A DNA stretch of 64,000 bases from Paenibacillus soyae (GTDB lineage Bacteria; Bacillota; Bacilli; Paenibacillales; Paenibacillaceae). Of the stretch, positions 57,641 to 64,000 are shown one piece after another (positions within the stretch are counted from its first letter, which is position 1; each line of letters begins with the position of its first letter). Under the pieces are notes generated by a model. It saw nothing but the letters and a program-made list of their open reading frames with translations, made no database searches and had not been told where the DNA came from. A program made the position numbers and the translations under genes. The DNA lies in contig NZ_JANIPJ010000014.1 in NCBI RefSeq assembly GCF_024623455.1, forward strand, positions 1-64,000. Direction: 5' to 3'.

Positions 57641-59329
57641 CTACATCTGCACATTCAACAGCTGCCCGATTTTGTACACCACATCCTCCGTATCCGCGTT
57701 GATGCTGGCGGCTTCGTTAATGCCGGAAATGCTCTGGAGCGCCTTAATATTGGCGTTATAGCCGATCGTGTAGACCGGGATTTCGAACGTCTCGATCAGC
57801 CCCCGGATATCGTTCAGCGAATGGCCTTCGTTCGTTTCGCCGTCGCTCAAGACGAAGACGACGGGTTTGACGTCGGGATTTGCCGCCAGTTCGTCCTGCA
57901 GCATTTTCATCGCGACCACGATGCCGTCGAAGGTAGCCGTTCCCCCCCCCGCCGTCAGGCTGTTCACCGCGCCCACGAACATCGACTGCTGATTCGCGTC
58001 GTATCGTCCGATCGGGAGACGGATCGAGACGTCGTCGGAATACGAGACGAAGCCTATGCTGTTCTCGCGCCCGAGGTACTTCTGCCCGCTGAGCAGCGAC
58101 TCCTTGAGACGGTGCAGCGGCTCGCCGTCCATACTGCCCGATACGTCGGCCACGAATACGGCGGCGATCGGCTTGCTACCGTTCTTCTTCTCCTTCCACA
58201 GCTTCTGCGCGGCGGTCAGCGTATTCCCGTCCACGGCGGACAGCTCCGGCCGGTAATCGTCGAGGCCGTTAAAGCCCTTCTCCCCGGCAAGCCGCTGATA
58301 CTCTGCCCCTGCCGCGAATTCGGCGAATCTCCGCATAATCTCCTTCTTCTCCGGCGACACGTCCCCGATCGCATACAGCGGGCTGTCATGCCGGAAGCCG
58401 AACGGGGTAAACACGTAGCCGCTCTGCAAATCCGCCGAGTTCTGAAACGTCTGGTATTCGAGCACGAACGCGTCCAGCATCCCGGTCTTGGCCGCCTCCC
58501 GCATCTGAAGCGTTGTCGAAGCAATAAAGGGAACGCCCTCCTGGAACCGCTCGAAGCCTTGCACCGCCTTCTCCCCGAGCAGGTTCGAATGATCGAACGT
58601 TTCGAGCGCCGTCACGAGAAAATTAAGCCCCGTCGAGCTTGCGAACGGATCCGTGTAGCCCATCGCCAGCTCGCCCGCCGCGATGGCATCCGTCAGCGTC
58701 TTGACGTTCAGCGCGCCGTACTTGCCGATCAGCTCCTCGTATTTGCTCTTGCTGGTGACAATGCCCGCGACGTTGCCGGTCAGCCGGCTCGCGATCATCT
58801 CCGCTCCGACTCCGTGCGCTCTGACCATCTCGCCCCACAGCTCGTTCGAAGGCGTGAAGGCGTCCGGCATGTATTTGCCCGACCGTATGTAATCCGTTGC
58901 CGTACCCGAGGCGATGTTGCGAATCCGAACCGATACGGTCTTCCCGTCGACCTCGATTCCCGCCGCGTTGAACGCCTCCGCCACTTCGTTCAGCCAACCA
59001 TCGTTACCCGTTCCGGACTTCTCCGTAGATGAAAAAATTTCGACGTAGCTATCCGTCGAATTCGTCACGGACACGGGAAACTTCGAAATATCCGGCAGCG
59101 TGTCGCCGACCTCCGCCGGATCGAGATCGATGGACCCTTTGACGGTTGGTTCGACCGTCACGCGAATGTCGCCATATAATCGGTCAAGCCGCTTCGCCGC
59201 GTCTTCCGCCGTAATCTGCGTATCGGTCTTGCCGAAGTCGGCCGTCAGTCGGATGCCGTAATAGACGAGCGCGAATACCAGACACGCGATCAGGCCAAGC
59301 ACCATTACCGTCTTGCCTCGTCCTCCCAT
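57641..59329 (-). CDS. Membrane-anchored binding-protein/VWA fusion
   Basis: About 562 residues. One N-terminal helix (about 10-30) is followed by a domain resembling a type 2 periplasmic binding protein (about 90-380; NVAGIVTSKSKYEELIGKYG and YTDPFASSTGLNFLV). A C-terminal von Willebrand factor A domain (about 395-560) keeps the MIDAS: DVSGSMDG, a Thr in GGTATFDG, and LSDGETNEG. Both parts face the outside. The gene lies between xpaC-like and telA genes, overlaps the former by a few bases and is followed by telA after 34 bases. It may sense a ligand and pass a metal-dependent signal to TelA. That role is inferred. ATG at 59329 follows GGAGG. Confidence 0.85.
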   Translation of the reverse strand: MGGRGKTVMVLGLIACLVFALVYYGIRLTADFGKTDTQITAEDAAKRLDRLYGDIRVTVEPTVKGSIDLDPAEVGDTLPDISKFPVSVTNSTDSYVEIFSSTEKSGTGNDGWLNEVAEAFNAAGIEVDGKTVSVRIRNIASGTATDYIRSGKYMPDAFTPSNELWGEMVRAHGVGAEMIASRLTGNVAGIVTSKSKYEELIGKYGALNVKTLTDAIAAGELAMGYTDPFASSTGLNFLVTALETFDHSNLLGEKAVQGFERFQEGVPFIASTTLQMREAAKTGMLDAFVLEYQTFQNSADLQSGYVFTPFGFRHDSPLYAIGDVSPEKKEIMRRFAEFAAGAEYQRLAGEKGFNGLDDYRPELSAVDGNTLTAAQKLWKEKKNGSKPIAAVFVADVSGSMDGEPLHRLKESLLSGQKYLGRENSIGFVSYSDDVSIRLPIGRYDANQQSMFVGAVNSLTAGGGTATFDGIVVAMKMLQDELAANPDVKPVVFVLSDGETNEGHSLNDIRGLIETFEIPVYTIGYNANIKALQSISGINEAASINADTEDVVYKIGQLLNVQM

Positions 59330-59343
59330 CCTCCCCCCTCCTT

Positions 59344-60084
59344 TCATGGCTTATAAAATTTCGTCTGCTGGATCAGCACGTCGATCTCCTTCATGCAGGC
59401 CATCTCCATCACGTCGCGGTGGTCCGCCAAGCTCAGCTTCGTAATTTCTAGAAGCAACTGGTCCAGCTTCAGCAGAATGCCTTCGTTTGCGCTCAGACAT
59501 CCCGTCGCGTAAACCACATATTGTTGGTATAGGGTCGTCTTCTCTTGAATAAGCTGGTCAGAGCGATGTGGACTAGCGTCCCCCGGCGCACCGATGCCGG
59601 CTGCATGCACGACGCTAACCTTATTCAGAATTCCGCGCAGATGGAGGTAGAACAGCTTCTCCACCTCGGAGATGGCGGCGGAGAATTTCTGGAAGCTCAG
59701 TTCGCTCGGTTCGAACCGTCTGCTAAGCACGCCGACCAAAGCGGCTTTCTTCTTCTCCATGCGATCCATCTGATCCAAGGCGGCGGCGGCTTCCTTCCGA
59801 TAAGCCTTCATCCCCTTGAATCGGCGGAAAGCTCGCAAATAATCTTCCCGGGAGAAGGCCTTGGGGCCTGACGGCAATGCCGGGGGAGGCTTGAAAATTA
59901 AGGCATGGCTGACATACACCAGCACGACGATGCTCATCACGAACACCGTTGCTCCGGCGGCGGTTTCCATGGCGTTGCTTCGGCCGATCTCGAGCCCGAC
60001 GAAGCCGGGGGAGAGCAAGAAGACGTTGAGGAGCACGATGCCGGACAGGAGGCCCATTAGCTTCACCCATCTCATTCCGTTCAA
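59344..60084 (-). CDS. XpaC-like membrane protein, first gene of the telA operon
   Basis: About 246 residues. Two N-terminal helices (about 10-30 and 45-65) precede a helical cytoplasmic domain with DYLRAFRRFKGMKAYRKEAAAALDQM (split for length), LVGVLSRRFEPSELSFQKF and LLEITKLSLADHRDVMEMAC. This fits XpaC (5-bromo-4-chloroindolyl phosphate hydrolysis) proteins, which in Bacillus sit directly before the TelA homologue yaaN. TTG at 60084 has GGAGG at ten bases; GTG at 60096 and ATG at 60075 are alternatives. It overlaps the VWA frame by four bases if that is read from 59347. Confidence 0.75.
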   Translation of the reverse strand: MNGMRWVKLMGLLSGIVLLNVFLLSPGFVGLEIGRSNAMETAAGATVFVMSIVVLVYVSHALIFKPPPALPSGPKAFSREDYLRAFRRFKGMKAYRKEAAAALDQMDRMEKKKAALVGVLSRRFEPSELSFQKFSAAISEVEKLFYLHLRGILNKVSVVHAAGIGAPGDASPHRSDQLIQEKTTLYQQYVVYATGCLSANEGILLKLDQLLLEITKLSLADHRDVMEMACMKEIDVLIQQTKFYKP

Positions 60085-60148
60085 CGCTTTCACCACCTCC
60101 CCCTGATATTCCTAACCTATTCGGAAGCCCGGCCCGTCATGCAGAAAA

Positions 60149-60197
60149 GCCCCCGCTCCTTGTCCCTTAGGGACAAGCAACGGGGGCTTGTTTTTTT
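60149..60197 (-). terminator. Terminator of the aldo/keto reductase gene region
   Basis: AAGCCCCCG and CGGGGGCTT pair outside, with CTTGTCCC/GGGACAAG nested. Followed by GTTTTTTT on the plus strand and GGGGCTTTTCTG on the minus strand. It separates the operon starting at 60084 from the reductase gene ending at 60228. Confidence 0.9.
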
Positions 60198-60227
60198 ATG
60201 AATTACTGCTAGTTTGCTCGGTCTTCC

Positions 60228-61166
60228 TTAGGCGAGAATTTGCTCGATCCGCTCCAGCACGCCGGCTTCAAGAGTCACGCCTGCCGCTTTCGCGTTCTCC
60301 TCGATCTGCTCCGGACGGCTTGCGCCGACAAGTGCGCTGCTAACGTTCGGCTGGCGAAGAATCCATGCAAGCGCCAGCTGCCCAACCGTCAGATCCAGCT
60401 CGGAAGCCACCTTGGCGAGCTCTTGGACCTTCTGGATTTTCTCCTCGGTCACGCCTTTGCGCATATGCTCGAGCTTGGATGCCCGGCTGTCCGCCGGTAT
60501 ATCGTTAACAGAGCTATACTTGCCTGTCAGCAAGCCTTGGGCCAGCGGCGAGAACACCACTTGTCCGATGCCTCCGCGCTCTCCGTAAGGGATGACATCC
60601 TTCTCTATGTAGCGATTGAACATGTTATAGATAGGCTGATTGACGATGATGCGGTCCAGCAGATAGCGGTCCGCGATCGCGTGCGCTTCCGCCATCTGAG
60701 TTGCCGTCCACTCGCTGACGCCCACGTACAGCACTTTCCCTTGGCGTACCAGATCGTCCAGCGCGCGAAGCGTCTCCTCCATTGGAGTCTCCGGATCGTG
60801 ACGGTGGCAATAGTAGATGTCGACATAATCGGTGCCGAGACGTTTCAGGCTCGCATGGCATTGCTCCATCACATGCTTGCGGGACAAGCCGCGATCGTTC
60901 GGCCCGTCGCCCATCGGCCAGAATACTTTGGTCGCAAGGACATACGATTCCCGCGGGAACGCTTTCAGAGTTTCGCCCATCAGCTTCTCCGCAGCGCCCT
61001 TCTCGTACACGTTCGCCGAATCGAAGAAATTAATGCCCAGCCCGTAAGCCGTCTGCATCGCTTTCACCGCGTTTTCGCGTTCCACATAGCCGCCGTATGT
61101 CAGCCAGCTCCCAAGGCTGATCTCGCTGACCTTCAGTCCGCTTCTGCCGAGTTTTCTATACTGCAT
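60228..61166 (-). CDS. Aldo/keto reductase (Kv-beta/YghZ-like)
   Basis: About 312 residues, a TIM-barrel NADPH oxidoreductase. The catalytic tetrad is visible: Asp in NFFDSANVYEKG, Tyr in the same motif, Lys in YVLATKVFWPMG and His in YYCHRHDPETPMEE. GRSGLKVSEISLGSWLTYGG at the start is typical of the Kv-beta-like group (AKR6/AKR14). ATG at 61166 (MQYRKLG) has AGGAG at nine bases; ATG at 61172 is only two codons earlier and has worse spacing. Its substrate is unknown. Confidence 0.93.
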   Translation of the reverse strand: MQYRKLGRSGLKVSEISLGSWLTYGGYVERENAVKAMQTAYGLGINFFDSANVYEKGAAEKLMGETLKAFPRESYVLATKVFWPMGDGPNDRGLSRKHVMEQCHASLKRLGTDYVDIYYCHRHDPETPMEETLRALDDLVRQGKVLYVGVSEWTATQMAEAHAIADRYLLDRIIVNQPIYNMFNRYIEKDVIPYGERGGIGQVVFSPLAQGLLTGKYSSVNDIPADSRASKLEHMRKGVTEEKIQKVQELAKVASELDLTVGQLALAWILRQPNVSSALVGASRPEQIEENAKAAGVTLEAGVLERIEQILA

Positions 61167-61280
61167 GTTCATCGTCTCCTCTCGATTGGCTTTCCCTTCT
61201 ATTCTAGTAAACGTTGGCACAATGCGAAAGTAAAAAAATCTTCATAGATGCAATGCAATTAGGCTGGCGTCATTCTCGAG

Positions 61281-62216
61281 TTACTTAAAAACCCCATGGG
61301 GCAAGATAGCATGAACACCTTTTACTCCGTTAACGATTTGCGTGATTCGCAAGTCGACTACCGAGCTTCCCAGAGCCATAGCCTCCACGCGATTCAATCC
61401 ATGCAGCTCTCCCATTAGATCAAGCATTCCATCCAGCGCCTGGACTGTTGCTTCATTGAGATCTTCGTGAAAACCAAAGGTAATCCAACCTGTGGGAGTA
61501 TTGGCGCGAGGATTTTTTATTGCCGTGTTTTCTAATACATTTACGGTTATGTCGACCAGTTCCATTGGACATTCAATGGCCTGACAGCTTATCTCCCCAT
61601 CCCCCTGCAAAGCATGTCCGTCTCCGATCGACAGAAAACATCCATCAACGGGAATAGGCAAATATAGCTTGCTCCCTTTGACCAATTCCTTGCAATCTAT
61701 ATTCCCTCCGCAAAAACGCGGCGGCCAAGTCGCATGGATACCAGAGTCCTCCGGCGGCATTCCAACGACGCCCATGAAAGGTTTTAACGAGACAGTAAAA
61801 GGTTTACCATTGATTTCACAGGTGCCCGTCATGGTTGTATTGTTCAGCTTCCAATCAAGAATCATTTCCTGAAATTCGGTTAATTGTAATTTTTGATTTT
61901 GCCAGTTCGGATATTGACCCGCTGAAGTGAAGCCATAACCTCCAGGAATGATCTCATTAAATTCAACTTCTAATGTCATTCCTTTTTTGGCATTCGATAC
62001 ATAAATAGGCCCTACTAATGCATGCCCCCCGTCCATCTTCTCTCTTCTTGAGAATGGTTTAATCCGCTCCCTGTTACTTGAACCGCTTCCCCAGCCTGCA
62101 TCCAATGTCTGGAATCGGACTGAATCGCCTGACGACACTTCAAGGATTGGAGATACTTCTTTTGTAAATGAACCGATAAAAGAAGCCTGAACCCATTCGA
62201 TCTTATGTATAGCCAT
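61281..62216 (-). CDS. Acetamidase/formamidase family protein
   Basis: 311 residues. HALVGPIYVSNAKKGMTLEVEF, GYGFTSAGQYPNW, KPFMGVVGMPPEDSG, F-C-G-G-N-I-D-C-K-E-L and LSIGDGHALQGDGEI are hallmarks of the FmdA_AmdA family. These are cytosolic amidases that release ammonia from formamide or acetamide. The active-site Glu/Lys/Cys region is present. It has no clear operon partner. Confidence 0.92.
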   Translation of the reverse strand: MAIHKIEWVQASFIGSFTKEVSPILEVSSGDSVRFQTLDAGWGSGSSNRERIKPFSRREKMDGGHALVGPIYVSNAKKGMTLEVEFNEIIPGGYGFTSAGQYPNWQNQKLQLTEFQEMILDWKLNNTTMTGTCEINGKPFTVSLKPFMGVVGMPPEDSGIHATWPPRFCGGNIDCKELVKGSKLYLPIPVDGCFLSIGDGHALQGDGEISCQAIECPMELVDITVNVLENTAIKNPRANTPTGWITFGFHEDLNEATVQALDGMLDLMGELHGLNRVEAMALGSSVVDLRITQIVNGVKGVHAILPHGVFK

Positions 62217-62242
62217 AAAAATCGCCTCCGACTATATGATGA

Positions 62243-62788
62243 TTAATAATCCGATTTCCCAGGTTTCCATCCGACTTCTTGACTCCATCTACTTGCTTTT
62301 CTAATGATTTCCCAGAAGATTGGTTCCTTCTCCTCGACATATCGATGTCGATCATTCCGATACAGCTCCATCAGTCTATACTTGGTCGCCTCATAGTACT
62401 TTGCATCGTCGGAATGACTCCTTAAATAGTCCCTAAACAATAAAGCAAATTGCTCCGAAAAACTTCCTGCTTCTCTTATATGAATATGAGTTCTTCTCAT
62501 GTTGTTGCTTTCCCTGAAATATCGCTTCGTTCTTTCCGTATTGTCCGCTCTGAAAACATACCCTAACGATTCCATTTGTCCTCGATATAAATCAACCGGC
62601 TCTAGCGATTTTACCGATATTTGAATGTCTATAATTGGCTTTGCGGCTAATCCCGAAATAGATGTTGAACCGATATGATCAATTCGAATTGCAGTGTCAC
62701 CTAGTTCTTGTCGAATACGAGTACCTATCTCATTAAACTCTCGAACCCACTCCGGGTTATATGGAGTAACTATTATTGGATCCGCCAT
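62243..62788 (-). CDS. GrpB family protein (UPF0157)
   Basis: 181 residues. VTPYNPEWVREFNEIGTRI, DTAIRIDHIGSTSISGLAAKPIIDIQISV and HIHIREAGSFSEQFALLFRDYL are the family signature of the GrpB nucleotidyltransferase-like proteins. They share a fold with nucleotidyltransferases, but the function is unknown (the dephospho-CoA kinase fusion is known in some bacteria). It starts ATG at 62788 behind an AAAGGA site. Confidence 0.93.
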   Translation of the reverse strand: MADPIIVTPYNPEWVREFNEIGTRIRQELGDTAIRIDHIGSTSISGLAAKPIIDIQISVKSLEPVDLYRGQMESLGYVFRADNTERTKRYFRESNNMRRTHIHIREAGSFSEQFALLFRDYLRSHSDDAKYYEATKYRLMELYRNDRHRYVEEKEPIFWEIIRKASRWSQEVGWKPGKSDY

Positions 62789-62812
62789 AGTTTATCCTTT
62801 CATTCTGAACCT

Positions 62813-63265
62813 TTATTTGTCACCAAGCTGTTCCGCCAAACCGATTAGAAGTCCTTCGGTTCCACGTATGTAGCAGAGCCGATACGAATCCTTGTACTGA
62901 ACCACTTCGCCAACGAGCTCAGCACCATGCTTAATGAGTCGGGATACCAACTCGTCCATGTTTTGAACGGCGAACATGACGCGTAGATAACCAAGGGAGT
63001 TTACAGGAGCCTTCCGGTGATCCGATATAACGGGAGGAGTAAGAAAGCGAGAAAGCTCCAGCCGGCTGTGGCCGTCTGGGGTAACCATCATGGCAATCTC
63101 TACGCGCTGAGAGCCTAGTCCGGTTACGCGACCCGCCCATTCCCCTTCGACAGTGGTCCGCCCTTCAAGGGTCAAGCCAATCTCTTCGAAAAAAGAAATC
63201 GCGTCATCCAGGGATTCTACAACGATTCCGACATTGTCCATTCTTAGTAATTTACTATTTTCCAC
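62813..63265 (-). CDS. VOC-superfamily (glyoxalase/bleomycin resistance-like) protein
   Basis: 150 residues with the paired beta-alpha-beta-beta-beta pattern: MDNVGIVVESLDDAISFFEEIGLTLEGR and NSLGYLRVMFAVQNMDELVSRLIKHGAELVGE (split here by motif). It ends YIRGTEGLLIGLAEQL with the C-terminal Glu of the metal site. Residues of a two-His/Glu site are only partly kept, so it may not bind a metal. The substrate is unknown. Confidence 0.9.
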   Translation of the reverse strand: MENSKLLRMDNVGIVVESLDDAISFFEEIGLTLEGRTTVEGEWAGRVTGLGSQRVEIAMMVTPDGHSRLELSRFLTPPVISDHRKAPVNSLGYLRVMFAVQNMDELVSRLIKHGAELVGEVVQYKDSYRLCYIRGTEGLLIGLAEQLGDK

Positions 63266-63286
63266 GCTTGCTCCTCCTCGCAGCTA

Positions 63287-64000
63287 TTATAGTTTTCTTG
63301 CCTTAATTACAAAAGTTACAGGAAGCATCTTTGCTCTCCTTGCCAAATCGCTTTTATCGTCCCGCAATTGCATAATCTCATCATCAGATTGCTCAATCAG
63401 TTTCTCAATTACAAATCCCGCTTTCGCCAGAGCGTTCACATAGGTTGATAGCATACGGTCCGCTAATAATAGCTCGCCTTCATCAACGGCTACCGGATAC
63501 CAAGCTTCATCGAAATAACTCTTTCTAAAAACAAACCTGCCATCATCTTCAGTAACACATCGGTGTATAGGATGAGACCAACTGAAAATAAATACGCCGT
63601 CTTTTTTTAGATAAGAAGCGATCCGGCGAAAGGTACCTTCAAGGTCAGTTGTCCAACCGATGGCATAAATCGAATACACATAGTCAAAATAATCCTCCGG
63701 TATGCCGCATTCTTCTTCCATGGGAGAACAGATGAATTTTGCCGATAGACCGTGTGACTCCAAGTGCTGCGCTGCCTTTTCGATTTGTTTTTCCGATATA
63801 TCCACAGCCCATAACTCAGATGCGCCGCGTTCCCCTTGGTACTGCAAGGAGCGGCCGTTGCCGCAGCCGATCTCCAGTAGCTTTTTTCCTGAAATATCGC
63901 CAAAGAGCTGGTGTTTTTCTTCCGAGATGAACCACCCATAATAAGGAAGTGTAATGGCTTTTAAGAAGTCATTGCCTTTCGTATCCCAGTAGATGCTGTT
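63287..64000 (-). CDS. Class I SAM-dependent methyltransferase, partial at the window edge
   Basis: The frame is open to the window edge at 64000, so the start lies outside. The visible part begins NSIYWDTKGNDFLKA and LPYYGWFISEEKHQL, then motif I LLEIGCGNGRSLQYQ, motif II AVDISEKQIEKAAQHL and the motif IV/post-I region DYFDYVYSIYAIGWTTDLEGTF. The annotated in-frame TTG at 63847 would delete motif I and is not the start. It is a Rossmann-fold methyltransferase of unknown substrate, about 237 residues visible. Confidence 0.93.
   Translation of the reverse strand, partial: NSIYWDTKGNDFLKAITLPYYGWFISEEKHQLFGDISGKKLLEIGCGNGRSLQYQGERGASELWAVDISEKQIEKAAQHLESHGLSAKFICSPMEEECGIPEDYFDYVYSIYAIGWTTDLEGTFRRIASYLKKDGVFIFSWSHPIHRCVTEDDGRFVFRKSYFDEAWYPVAVDEGELLLADRMLSTYVNALAKAGFVIEKLIEQSDDEIMQLRDDKSDLARRAKMLPVTFVIKARKL

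Noticed and set aside
57380-59032. Plus-strand ORF of 550 residues
   Set aside because: Antisense to the VWA and telA genes, whose domains are clear.

Overview
The window comes from a spore-forming, moderately high-GC Firmicute of the Paenibacillus/Cohnella type. The evidence is a spore germination operon of GerA, GerC and GerB families (22238-26388), the small acid-soluble spore protein gene tlp (6213-6434), two giant S-layer-homology (SLH) anchored surface proteins (41851-46527 and 48593-56059), a T-box leader on thrS, strong purine-rich ribosome binding sites and frequent TTG/GTG starts. It is a chromosomal segment with two mobile elements. Most genes lie on the minus strand. No rRNA, tRNA, CRISPR array or prophage was seen.

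Layout. 1-2118: DinG-type helicase. 2250-3660: a tnpB-only IS200/IS605-type element with end hairpins. 3758-5981: UbiA-type prenyltransferase plus a polytopic membrane protein. 6213-6434: tlp. 6520-9641: ABC ATPase, FtsX-type permease with a His/Asp/Glu hexapeptide array, and a lipoprotein; the set resembles metal (zinc) systems. 9712-11430: alkaline phosphatase. 11625-14518: small protein, DHA2 drug-efflux transporter, EamA transporter. 15230-17643: CE7 esterase plus GPH-family sugar symporter. 17728-19142: lipoprotein and a GAF-LuxR regulator. 19306-22049: an SsuABC/ThiXYZ-like ABC importer. 22238-26388: germination receptor operon including a small two-helix D-type subunit. 26589-28016: WsfD-like membrane glycosyltransferase. 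28159-29016: degenerate ROK protein. 29110-31379: thrS with T-box and a consensus promoter. 31510-31853: a 51-bp minisatellite. 31865-34440: an ECF42-type sigma factor between two DGPF/YCII proteins plus a DUF1801 protein. 34781-36564: glnK-amtB behind a GlnR/TnrA-type box. 36699-41769: small proteins, an aldolase, a TlpA-like thioredoxin, a histidine phosphatase and an APH-GNAT fusion.

41851-60096 is the most distinctive region. It holds a modular beta-helix/discoidin/Ig/CE2-esterase/SLH protein with a cre-like site at its promoter, an IS3 element whose orfB carries a Trp-to-stop change, a 2488-residue SLH-FN3-NHL-RHS protein, a second minisatellite with the same 51-bp period but unrelated sequence, and a three-gene xpaC / binding-protein-VWA / telA operon. 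61166-64000 carries an aldo-keto reductase, a formamidase-like protein, GrpB-family and VOC proteins and a methyltransferase that runs off the window.

The best candidates for under-described biology are the zinc-type ABC operon with its HADE hexapeptide array, the xpaC/VWA/telA cassette, the RHS surface protein with no visible immunity gene, the APH-GNAT fusion with a possible leader peptide, and the two period-matched minisatellites. All family calls are from motif reading; no database search was run.
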